Source: Candidatus Sumerlaeota bacterium
GTDB lineage: Bacteria; Sumerlaeota; Sumerlaeia; JADFCT01
Direction: 5' to 3'
Length of the DNA: 9,508 nucleotides
NCBI GenBank assembly: GCA_017161665.1
Contig: JADFCT010000126.1
Span: forward strand, 1-9,508
Shown here one piece after another: positions 1 to 5,924 of the stretch (positions within the stretch are counted from its first letter, which is position 1; the number at the start of each line of letters is the position of its first letter). Under the pieces are notes generated by a model, which did no database searches, was not told where the DNA came from, and saw only the letters and a list, made by a program, of their open reading frames with translations. Both the position numbers and the translations under genes were made by a program.

Positions 1-321
1 GATAGGGAGCGGAGCCCTGGGTTAGAGTGCCAGCAATCGAGGCGCCGGCGCCGGCGGCCTGCCCGGGACAAATCCATGGGCAAGATACCCATGACACCTC
101 CAGGCCTGATTCAAAATTTCGGACAAGCAACTCAAAGGGTAGCCGGAGAATCCAAAGGAAAGGCCTCGCTTGCCTGGTGAAAATCGATATTTTCCTTGCG
201 TCCCATACGACAGGAATTGTTAAAGTATCTCAACGGCTGATTTGTTCGTTCGCTCATAACCATGTTTGAGTCGCTTCGGGCCACCCTTTTGTTGTGATCA
301 TACGCAAACATTGAACGATAT
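1..321. other. Left-edge stretch with no convincing gene
   Basis: No recognisable gene lies ahead of the HD-GYP gene. Plus frame 1 is open from the window edge to a TGA at 178-180 and could be the tail of a gene that starts outside. Its translation is arginine-rich and resembles nothing I know. On the minus strand an ATG at 90-92, with GGAGG four bases upstream, opens a frame that also runs off the left edge (reading MGILPMDLSR). Neither can be decided from so little sequence. The stretch holds a GC-rich palindrome at 41-52 (GGCGCCGGCGCC) and a perfect inverted repeat CATGGG (75-80) / CCCATG (88-93) with a 7-base loop. Neither has a T-run after it, so neither looks like a terminator. I found no good sigma70 promoter for the downstream gene. 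Confidence 0.4.
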
Positions 322-1341
322 GTGATGAAAAACACGTTTCCCTTTACCTATGTGCATAAGCGAGTCGTGGGAGAAGATGCGCCCGACACGCGGCTGTTCC
401 ACCCTGTCGATCGGTTCATTCTTTCGGCCGACGAACCGCTGGCATTTGACCTGTACGCATCCAACGCCTCCAAGCGCGGGTTGGATCACATCTTGCCCGA
501 AGGCCGTGAGATTTCCAAACGCCTGTTGACTTCAATCCGTTCCCCCCGCTGCAACCGTGTTTTTTTTGTTCGCGCCGATCAGCGTCGGGCATTACTCCGC
601 TATAAAAAGCATCATGTGCAAGAGGTCCTTAATGATGCGACCGTCCCCACCGAGAACAAATGCGCGGTGATGCGGGATCTGACTTCGATGCAGACAATCG
701 ACCTTCTTGAGAAACCTTCCGCCGAAAACATCCGGCAGCATAAAGAAAACATCGCGCAAATGGTTGATTTTACCATATCGGAGCCTATCTCCATGCGCCA
801 TATGCTCCAATTGACTCACCATGACTATTATACCTACACCCATTCGGTCAATGTCGGAATCTATGCCACCGCTGTTGCGCTGCGCTACCTGGGCAACGGC
901 CAATCTCACGACCTGCATCAGGTTGCTGCCGGCTTTTTCCTCCATGACATCGGCAAGTGCAAAGTTCCCAGCGAAATCATCAACAAGAAAGGGCGGCTAA
1001 ACGAGGAGGAATGGGAAGAGATTCGCCGCCATCCCGACCACGGCTGCGCAATTCTGAGATCCAATCACGGCATGACGCCAGAAATTGCCATTATTGTGGG
1101 ACAGCATCATGAAAAGATGGATGGGCAGGGGTATCCATTGGGTCTGATGAATGATGAAATTCACGTGTATTCTCGAATTTGTTCCGTGGCAGACGCCTTC
1201 GACGCTTTAACGACGAAACGTTCGTATAAAGACGCCATGCATTCCTATCAGGCTCTGCGCGTGATGCGGGAAGAGATGCATCGCCAATTCGATTCAGACA
1301 TCTTCAAAATGTTTGTGCAACTGATGTGTCCGGTTGCCTGA
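322..1341 (+). CDS. HD-GYP domain cyclic-di-GMP phosphodiesterase
   Basis: HD-GYP proteins are cytoplasmic phosphodiesterases that hydrolyse the second messenger c-di-GMP at a di- or tri-iron centre. The C-terminal half holds the complete signature: YTHSVNVG, then LHDIGK with the HD pair at residues 208-209, RRHPDHG, QHHEKMDGQGYP with HH at 262-263 and GYP at 270-272, and VADAFDALT. All expected metal ligands are visible, so the enzyme should be active. The motif after the last Asp reads TTKRSYK where the family usually has RPYR. The first 130 or so residues form the kind of small N-terminal domain often seen before HD-GYP. There is no receiver domain or transmembrane helix, so the input signal is unknown. 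The start is GTG at 322 or the adjacent ATG at 325. Neither has a clear Shine-Dalgarno site. The gene converges on the HlyD-type gene with a 39-base gap. Function is sure; the link to the neighbouring operon is inference. Confidence 0.95.
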   Translation: MMKNTFPFTYVHKRVVGEDAPDTRLFHPVDRFILSADEPLAFDLYASNASKRGLDHILPEGREISKRLLTSIRSPRCNRVFFVRADQRRALLRYKKHHVQEVLNDATVPTENKCAVMRDLTSMQTIDLLEKPSAENIRQHKENIAQMVDFTISEPISMRHMLQLTHHDYYTYTHSVNVGIYATAVALRYLGNGQSHDLHQVAAGFFLHDIGKCKVPSEIINKKGRLNEEEWEEIRRHPDHGCAILRSNHGMTPEIAIIVGQHHEKMDGQGYPLGLMNDEIHVYSRICSVADAFDALTTKRSYKDAMHSYQALRVMREEMHRQFDSDIFKMFVQLMCPVA

Positions 1342-1380
1342 TGTGTAGGGGGGGATTGACCGGTATTGGCCGTTGATACG

Positions 1381-2544
1381 TCACTTCGAAAAATGCGCAT
1401 CCAGCAACTCGCCAGGCAAGAATGCATCTGAAGGCACGCCGCCGACAATCGCCTTTTGACCATATTGTCCCTTTTGAGGATAGGGAGTCAGGCGCAATGG
1501 GAACTCCTGAATGCGAGGCGCCAATTCGATTATGGTTCCCTGAGCGCTTCGCTTGGGAGGGCGCCGTGATGTCAAGGTCACTTCGGTTCCCGTCGTTATC
1601 CCATCGTCTAAAATCGATTCGGGAATCCAGACATTGATCAACGTGACCTTGGGGTCGACGACTTCCATGAGAATATCCCCTTCGATCACGGTCTGCCCGG
1701 CGGCATAATTCACCGTCTGCCCGGCGATATATTTATAGTCAAACGACACGATTTGACCGTCCATCGGCGCCCGAAGCACATGATGTTCGGCTTCGGTCCT
1801 GAGTTCTGCCAGTTCGGCTTCTCCCACACGGATTTCATCTCGCAATGGGGAAAGGAGGGGCGAATTGTCAATATCGACACTCGCCAAATGCGTTTCGAAA
1901 TCCAACCGTCTTTTTTTGACCTCGACTAAGCGTTCACGGGCATATTCGAGAGCCTTGGCGCCTTCTTCAATTTTCTTTTTCATGGCGTCGCGTTCAATGG
2001 CAGCCATTTCGGCTGTTTGAGTGGCGATGACGTTTCGAGCGGCCAGGCGCGCATAATCACTCGCCAGACGATCCAACGCTGCCAGCGAAGCCTTGTCGGC
2101 TTCGAGATCGGTTATGCGGTCCAGGACATCCAGTTCGGCGTCTTCCTCATCCGACATGAACCGTCGTAAGTCCGTTCGATTATCCCGCTGCAATTCCAGC
2201 CGTGCGGCATCCAACTCGGATTTCAGTTGCGCGATCCCCGCCTCTGCGGCCTTGATTTGAGCTTGAACCATGGTATCGTCCATATAAACCAAAGCCTGAC
2301 CGGCCTTGACCCGTTCATGCTCGTCAACCGTAATTTCACGAATGACGCCTTCGATCATGCTGGTCACGGCAACACGGCGTGTTTGAACAATCGCGGCGGC
2401 ATTGACTTCCAGTGATCTGAATTGGCTGACAATCAAGAGCAACACACCGGCGCCGGCCCAGAAAAGAAGAGGAGCGAATCGCCGAACGAGTTCACGTATC
2501 ACGCGCGTAAGGGGCGTGCGAATCTTGGCTGGAGTCTGGCTCAT
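1381..2544 (-). CDS. HlyD-family membrane fusion (periplasmic adaptor) protein
   Basis: HlyD-type adaptors are anchored in the inner membrane and bridge it to an outer-membrane channel during export. This 387-residue protein has the standard order. A basic cytoplasmic N-terminus is followed by one transmembrane helix at about residues 24-41. The first half of a lipoyl-like domain runs from about 58 to 92 (SMIEGVIREITVDEHERVKAG). A long charged alpha-helical hairpin follows (about 95-230, rich in Glu, Lys, Ala and Leu). The second lipoyl half begins HHVLRAPMDGQIVSF, and a beta-barrel region closes the protein. It is the last gene of an operon: its ATG at 2542-2544 lies 8 bases past the DUF4956 stop, and a weak GAGG sits inside the end of that gene. 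No ABC, RND or MFS transporter and no outer-membrane factor is in the window, so its partner is unknown. An 8-residue tandem duplication lies in the second lipoyl half. Confidence 0.9.
   Translation of the reverse strand: MSQTPAKIRTPLTRVIRELVRRFAPLLFWAGAGVLLLIVSQFRSLEVNAAAIVQTRRVAVTSMIEGVIREITVDEHERVKAGQALVYMDDTMVQAQIKAAEAGIAQLKSELDAARLELQRDNRTDLRRFMSDEEDAELDVLDRITDLEADKASLAALDRLASDYARLAARNVIATQTAEMAAIERDAMKKKIEEGAKALEYARERLVEVKKRRLDFETHLASVDIDNSPLLSPLRDEIRVGEAELAELRTEAEHHVLRAPMDGQIVSFDYKYIAGQTVNYAAGQTVIEGDILMEVVDPKVTLINVWIPESILDDGITTGTEVTLTSRRPPKRSAQGTIIELAPRIQEFPLRLTPYPQKGQYGQKAIVGGVPSDAFLPGELLDAHFSK
1687..1734 (-). repeat. 24-bp tandem duplication inside the HlyD-type gene
   Basis: Two adjacent 24-base units, 1687-1710 and 1711-1734, are identical at 20 of 24 positions. 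They share the core CGTCTGCCCGGCG apart from one base at the left end. In the protein they give KYIAGQTV followed by NYAAGQTV at the junction between the second lipoyl half and the beta-barrel. Because the unit is a multiple of three, the reading frame is kept. The simplest reading is a past in-frame slippage or unequal exchange that lengthened a loop. Confidence 0.8.
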
Positions 2545-2552
2545 AAGGGGTA

Positions 2553-3245
2553 TTATACCTCGGACTGGTCTTCATGGAGGACGAATGTGACATTGGAGAG
2601 GCCAGAAATATCCTGCATTTCTTCGATCATGGCATCGCTGCGGTTTGGATCGCGCATAGCCAGACGAAAGGCGATCTCTCCCGAACCGTCTTCTTGAAAC
2701 CGTTGGGATACCAGCTGCGTTCGGCGGCAATGACGCCGCAGCAATTTCATAATCTTTTCCTGAATCATTTCACCGGCTGCGATATTGAAACGAAGGAAAC
2801 CATCACTGGTGTTTCGGCTGCCAAATTGCGTCCAGTGCAAATACAGTAATACGCAAGTGAAGAAAAAGACCCCAAGAAAAGCCAGTTGGAAAGCGCCGGT
2901 TCCCGAGGCCATTCCAATAATGAGCGAAAAGAAAATGAACGCCGTGTCTCGGGTATCCTTCAAAATATTGCGGAAACGGATGACCGACAAGGCGCCGATG
3001 AGACCGAAAGCGATCACAATCTGTGAACCAATTACCATCATCGCCAGACAGATAATGATGGTCAGCAGAATGATCGATTGGACAAAAGCGCGGGAATACG
3101 ACAAGCCCTGATGGGTATAGACATAAACCCAAGCGACCACCTGCCCCAAAATAAAGGCCAATAATAATGCGGATAATTCATTCGCCAGAGTGGTCGCGTT
3201 GGACGCAATCCCCCCCCCGGACACCATTTGTTCCAAAATATTCAT
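2553..3245 (-). CDS. DUF4956 integral membrane protein
   Basis: This protein of 230 residues matches the DUF4956 family. Three or four hydrophobic segments occupy the first 130 residues, with the family hallmark GALSVIRFRNILKDTRDTAF at about 83-102: a glycine-rich membrane segment followed by a basic cytoplasmic stretch. The C-terminal 90 residues are soluble, ending in a compact alpha/beta-looking region (IAFRLAMRDPNRSDAMIEEMQDI). I chose the ATG at 3243-3245 (MNILEQMVSGGG) because it overlaps the TGA of the preceding VTC gene as ATGA, a sign of translational coupling. A longer reading to 3329 only reuses VTC codons. DUF4956 proteins often sit next to VTC-domain genes, as here, but their biochemical role is not established. 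A G9 run (3210-3218) falls at codons 9-12, in frame. Confidence 0.9.
   Translation of the reverse strand: MNILEQMVSGGGIASNATTLANELSALLLAFILGQVVAWVYVYTHQGLSYSRAFVQSIILLTIIICLAMMVIGSQIVIAFGLIGALSVIRFRNILKDTRDTAFIFFSLIIGMASGTGAFQLAFLGVFFFTCVLLYLHWTQFGSRNTSDGFLRFNIAAGEMIQEKIMKLLRRHCRRTQLVSQRFQEDGSGEIAFRLAMRDPNRSDAMIEEMQDISGLSNVTFVLHEDQSEV
3210..3218 (-). repeat. G9 homopolymer at the 5' end of the DUF4956 gene
   Basis: Nine C on the plus strand read as nine G in the coding strand and encode three consecutive glycines (VSGGGI) a few codons after the start. A change of one base would frameshift the gene near its beginning. Confidence 0.85.
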
Positions 3246-4060
3246 AGGCCACGACTCCACAGCATATCTTCGTTGTGATCGGCCGACCAAGAGACCGGCA
3301 CCCCTTCGCGCTTGAGCACGTCCAGGCATGAAACATACTTGGCGAACGAGTCCCGCAGCAGATTAAAGCGCTGGATGAGTCGCTTGACCCAGAACGGATA
3401 GATATTTGTAAATTTGATTTCCAAAACCACGGGCATATTCTGCATATGCCGCCAATGGGGACCGTATATCCAACAATCCGGCGTGTATTCGGGACAAGGC
3501 ATCGTACTCAATTCCCGATCAAATGTGATCCGGACCGGCTCTTCCAAATTACTCATATACGCCTCGCGTGTATAACGAACCATGGCGCGGGGCGTCGCAT
3601 TCAGGGATTCCATAATATAGCGGAAATTATAAAGCGCATTCTTTTCTTTCGCGGTAGGTTTCACGTATGCGGACTCAGGAACCGGACCGCCACGCAAAAT
3701 ATCTCCCACATACTCACGGTGGATCAGCGTGCGCTCTTTGAGGATAATTCGATCCACCCGGCGTTTGATCTCAAAGATCACCAGGTCTTCCGGATTCTCC
3801 GTATAAGCCCGGATGCGCAACTTGACCCGGTTCTTTTCTCCAAGAACAGAACTCCAATATAAACGTAATTCCGGATTGTCCAGATACATACTGTTGATGA
3901 CATATGGCTCTCCCCATGAGACGTAGGGATCCGTTTCCACGTAGGGGGCCATATAGTCAAGAATCGCTCGCGCCTGCACCTCGGTAATCGGATATTTCGC
4001 CTCAAACCGCTGTGCGGTGGTCGCGCTCTCCATTATCGGATTTTTTTTTTGCTTGGTCAT
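3242..4060 (-). CDS. VTC-domain protein (polyphosphate polymerase fold)
   Basis: The VTC domain is the triphosphate-tunnel fold that makes polyphosphate from ATP in the yeast Vtc4 protein. This 272-residue protein consists of that domain alone. The charged tunnel residues are all present: RFEAKYP at 18-24, SMYLDN at 57-62, KNRVKLRIRAY at 76-86, FEIKRRVDR at 96-104 with LKER after it, VRYTREAY at 161-168, VRITFDRE at 176-183, LEIKF at 213-217, and a C-terminal FAKYVSCLDVL. I see no membrane segment or SPX domain, so it is a soluble protein that presumably works against the membrane with DUF4956. It is first in the operon VTC-DUF4956-HlyD and overlaps the next gene by 4 bases. The ATG at 4058-4060 has GGGAA just upstream. 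An alternative ATG at 4033 lies just beyond an A10 run. Whether the bacterial protein makes polyphosphate or another product is not known from sequence. Confidence 0.92.
   Translation of the reverse strand: MTKQKKNPIMESATTAQRFEAKYPITEVQARAILDYMAPYVETDPYVSWGEPYVINSMYLDNPELRLYWSSVLGEKNRVKLRIRAYTENPEDLVIFEIKRRVDRIILKERTLIHREYVGDILRGGPVPESAYVKPTAKEKNALYNFRYIMESLNATPRAMVRYTREAYMSNLEEPVRITFDRELSTMPCPEYTPDCWIYGPHWRHMQNMPVVLEIKFTNIYPFWVKRLIQRFNLLRDSFAKYVSCLDVLKREGVPVSWSADHNEDMLWSRGL
4041..4050 (-). repeat. A10 homopolymer in the first codons of the VTC gene
   Basis: Ten T on the plus strand read as ten A in codons 4-7 of the VTC gene (KQKKN). The tract is in frame in this copy. An in-frame ATG follows it at 4031-4033, so initiation there would escape any slip in the tract. 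Confidence 0.85.
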
Positions 4061-4084
4061 TGGTTCCCAGCGTAACTGTTCCGG

Positions 4085-4125
4085 ATGATCAATATGCCAT
4101 TATGGTTGTATCAATAAATGATCAA
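4085..4125 (-). promoter_or_regulatory. Repeated ATGATCAA boxes upstream of the VTC operon
   Basis: The non-coding gap between the reductase stop and the VTC start (4061-4329) must hold the control region of the VTC operon. It contains the 8-mer ATGATCAA twice in the same direction, at 4085-4092 and 4118-4125. The start-to-start distance is 33 bases, close to three helical turns. Each copy holds the palindrome TGATCA. The nearer copy lies 25 bases before the ATG. CATAAT-like and TTGATC-like hexamers exist between them but at a poor spacing of 15, so I do not name a promoter. A transcription-factor site is possible but unproven, since TGATCA also occurs by chance inside genes here. Confidence 0.35.
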
Positions 4126-4295
4126 ATGAAGCATTTTCAAAATTTCTAACCATATTCTCACATTTCAGATGCGGACCTTCGCTACCCGATTCTCTGAAAG
4201 CAGGCGTCATCGGCACGTTAATACGGCTTATGGGAACGTATTCGGGCGGGCCGGGTCAAGCATTTAAGAACAGCGCCCCGTTTTGAAGAACCGAT

Positions 4296-4311
4296 TCGTG
4301 CCAGCGCACGA
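4296..4311. other. Perfect hairpin downstream of the reductase gene
   Basis: TCGTGC (4296-4301) pairs with GCACGA (4306-4311) across a 4-base loop, about 19 bases past the stop codon of the leftward reductase gene. The position suits the end of the OleA-to-reductase transcript. There is no run of U after the hairpin on the minus strand, so it is at best an atypical terminator. Confidence 0.3.
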
Positions 4312-4329
4312 TGCCTTTCTCTAGTCAGT

Positions 4330-5067
4330 TTAAGTCAAAGACGCGCCGCCGTCAACCGGGACCAGGGCGCCGGTTATATAGTCGGGGCCCTCGATCAAGA
4401 ATCGGACGGTACGGGCGATATCGTCGGGCGCCCCGAGTCGGCCCGCCGGCACGCGATCAATTACCTCTTGACGCATCGCTGGCGAATAGTCCTCCGGCAA
4501 CAAAATCGCGCCAGGGCCAACAGCATTGACTTGGATGTTCGTTTTCGCCAACGCCAACGCCAAGGTTTGCGTCAATGTGATCACACCGGCCTTGGAGACG
4601 CAATAGGGCAGGTATGCGGGCCAAGGGTGAGAACCAAAAACATCCGCGATGTTGATGATTTTCCCCCGACCTCGCTGGATCATTCGGCGCGCCGCTGCGC
4701 GACAACACAAAAAGACACCCTTGAGATTTATATCCATGTGTTCATCCCAGTCCGATTCGCTGAGCTCGGGAAATGGGGCGCGTTCAAAAATGGCCGCATT
4801 GTTGACCAGAATATCCACCGGCCCCAAGCTTTCCTCCGCTTGACGGAAGAGCGCCTCCACTTCATTCGCTCGCGCCACATGGGCCTGAATCGCCTGCGCC
4901 TTTACCCCCAGAGCGAGCAGTTCGTCGACTGTTCGTTCAGCCTTTTCGGCATGGTGATAATAATGAACAACAATGTTGGCTCCACCTTGAGCTAGTTCCA
5001 GAGCAATGGCCCGCCCCACACGGATCGCTGAACCGGTTATCAAAGCGACTCGCTGTTTCAATTCCAT
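4330..5067 (-). CDS. Short-chain reductase of the PTR1/FolM pteridine reductase type
   Basis: This is a 245-residue Rossmann-fold NAD(P)H-dependent reductase. The cofactor loop reads TGSAIRVGR at 11-19: it has the TGxxxRxG pattern of pteridine reductases in place of the usual TGxxxGxG. It is followed by VVHYYHHAEKA, close to the HYHRSA-type motif of PTR1. NNAAIF lies at 89-94 and Asn114 is in place. In the active site, Tyr155 and Lys159 (YCVSK) are present, but the usual serine 13 residues before the Tyr is Asp142 (IINIADVFG). PTR1 and FolM have this same Asp-Tyr-Lys triad, so reduction of dihydropterin or dihydrofolate is the best guess. A FabG-like acyl reductase is less likely. I chose the ATG at 5065-5067, with AAGGAGAAGGAG upstream, over an in-frame extension to 5169 that only overlaps the previous gene. 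The gene follows the DUF2270 gene after 34 bases and probably ends the operon. Confidence 0.85.
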   Translation of the reverse strand: MELKQRVALITGSAIRVGRAIALELAQGGANIVVHYYHHAEKAERTVDELLALGVKAQAIQAHVARANEVEALFRQAEESLGPVDILVNNAAIFERAPFPELSESDWDEHMDINLKGVFLCCRAAARRMIQRGRGKIINIADVFGSHPWPAYLPYCVSKAGVITLTQTLALALAKTNIQVNAVGPGAILLPEDYSPAMRQEVIDRVPAGRLGAPDDIARTVRFLIEGPDYITGALVPVDGGASLT

Positions 5068-5101
5068 GGATGGCGACTCCTTCTCCTTGACTCGACCACG
5101 T

Positions 5102-5803
5102 TCACAATTTCCACCGGCGCAGATCATGCCGCTTGAATTCACTGGAAGATTCCTTGACGGCCAGTTCATAGATCACGAAATACAAAAGCACGCTGTAGAA
5201 AGCGGCGACCATCCCCCAGAAAAGGGGCGGCCACAGCGGCTGGTTCACCTGAGCGGCCAGCAGGAATTCTGTCACGTTTTCCGTCGGACCGTAGTGAATA
5301 TATATTTTCAAAGCCCAGGCGCATAGAATCATCAAGAACATCCAGATATAACTGCGGACCATTCGCCGGCTGATCGCCTCACGCCGATTGATCTTATAGG
5401 AGGGCAAGACCAGATCCTGAACCAAAAGATTTCGCCAGTCGCCTTGGAGCAATTTGGTGTTGCGGGTCACCACAGGGACCAGGAAATGAGCCTCCAACAT
5501 ACGGACCCGCCCCCGAAAGGCGTCATAATAACGGTACCGGCGGGCCTCAATGCACAGTAACAGAAAAACGATGAGGTTGCCAAAGATGAAGACCAAATGG
5601 GTCACCTCCGGCCGCCCCAAACTAAATGTGATTAAACCGGTGGCGGCGGCGATGGCCCAGTTTGTTGTGGCATCCAACCGCTTACGCCACGTCATGATCC
5701 GTCCCAATTCGCCACGGTAAAAGTGAGCCATGGAGGTATAGTACATCGAATCGGCCAGGTAGGAATTGGAATCAGCCGGTCTGTTCGATTGGGACTCCAC
5801 CAT
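5102..5803 (-). CDS. DUF2270 integral membrane protein
   Basis: The sequence fits DUF2270, a family of predicted bacterial membrane proteins of about 200-250 residues without known function. Hallmarks in order are MAHFYRGELGRIMTWRKRLD, TTNWAIAAATGLITFSLG (first membrane helix), a second helix ending in IEARRYRYYDAFRGRVRMLE, a soluble middle with a WRNLLVQDLVLP stretch, and two more helices (YIWMFLMILCAWALKIYI and FWGMVAAFYSVLLYFVIY). That gives four transmembrane segments with a charged loop between pairs. The start is uncertain. I prefer the ATG at 5801-5803 (MVESQSNRP), which has AGG 9 bases upstream and gives 233 residues. ATG codons at 5818, 5839 and 5857 and a TTG at 5890 are alternatives. 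The protein lies between OleB and the reductase in one direction, so co-expression is likely. A role in membrane handling of the Ole product is only a guess. Confidence 0.85.
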   Translation of the reverse strand: MVESQSNRPADSNSYLADSMYYTSMAHFYRGELGRIMTWRKRLDATTNWAIAAATGLITFSLGRPEVTHLVFIFGNLIVFLLLCIEARRYRYYDAFRGRVRMLEAHFLVPVVTRNTKLLQGDWRNLLVQDLVLPSYKINRREAISRRMVRSYIWMFLMILCAWALKIYIHYGPTENVTEFLLAAQVNQPLWPPLFWGMVAAFYSVLLYFVIYELAVKESSSEFKRHDLRRWKL

Positions 5804-5843
5804 GACAATGCGCCTCATTGGGAAAATGCCCAAATCCATCAAA

Positions 5844-5890
5844 CTGAAAGACTTCATTCGAAGAATATAGCCAACGTCCTTCAGTGGCAA
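5844..5890 (-). promoter_or_regulatory. Possible promoter with inverted repeat ahead of the DUF2270 gene
   Basis: On the minus strand TTGCCA (5885-5890) and TATATT (5864-5869) each match the sigma70 hexamers at 5 of 6 positions, but the spacer is only 15 bases. An inverted repeat overlaps them: 5876-5884 can pair with 5844-5852 (CTGAAGGAC with GTCTTTCAG, 8 Watson-Crick pairs plus one G-U) around a 23-base loop. If this is a promoter, transcription would begin near 5857, which agrees with the start chosen at 5803. It could equally be fortuitous sequence in a longer coding region. Confidence 0.25.
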
Positions 5891-5924
5891 TCCATTTCAT
5901 CCAAAAAATCGGGTAAGACAGCGG

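Noticed and set aside
41..93. Hairpins near the left edge as a terminator or attachment site
   Set aside because: The palindrome and the CATGGG/CCCATG repeat are short, have no U-tract and no second copy in the window.
592..945. Open minus-strand frame of 117 codons
   Set aside because: It is antisense to the well-supported HD-GYP gene and its translation matches no family.
1342..1380. Bidirectional terminator between the convergent HD-GYP and HlyD-type genes
   Set aside because: Only an imperfect short stem (ACCGG/GGCCGT area) is visible and there is no T-run on either strand.
3246..3329. N-terminal extension of the DUF4956 protein to 3329
   Set aside because: The extra codons are the VTC gene read in another frame, with arginine-rich text unlike DUF4956. 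The ATGA overlap gives a better start.
3446..3862. Open plus-strand frame of 138 codons
   Set aside because: It is antisense to the VTC gene, whose tunnel motifs are all intact.
4041..4050. Run of ten T as a transcription terminator for a plus-strand gene
   Set aside because: It lies inside the VTC coding region with no GC-rich hairpin before it and no plus-strand gene to end.
4468..4995. Open plus-strand frame of 175 codons
   Set aside because: It lies fully opposite the reductase, which has complete family motifs. The plus-strand translation resembles no protein and has no ribosome site.
5068..5169. N-terminal extension of the reductase to 5169
   Set aside because: It would overlap the DUF2270 gene. 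The Rossmann fold begins right after the ATG at 5067, which has a strong ribosome site.
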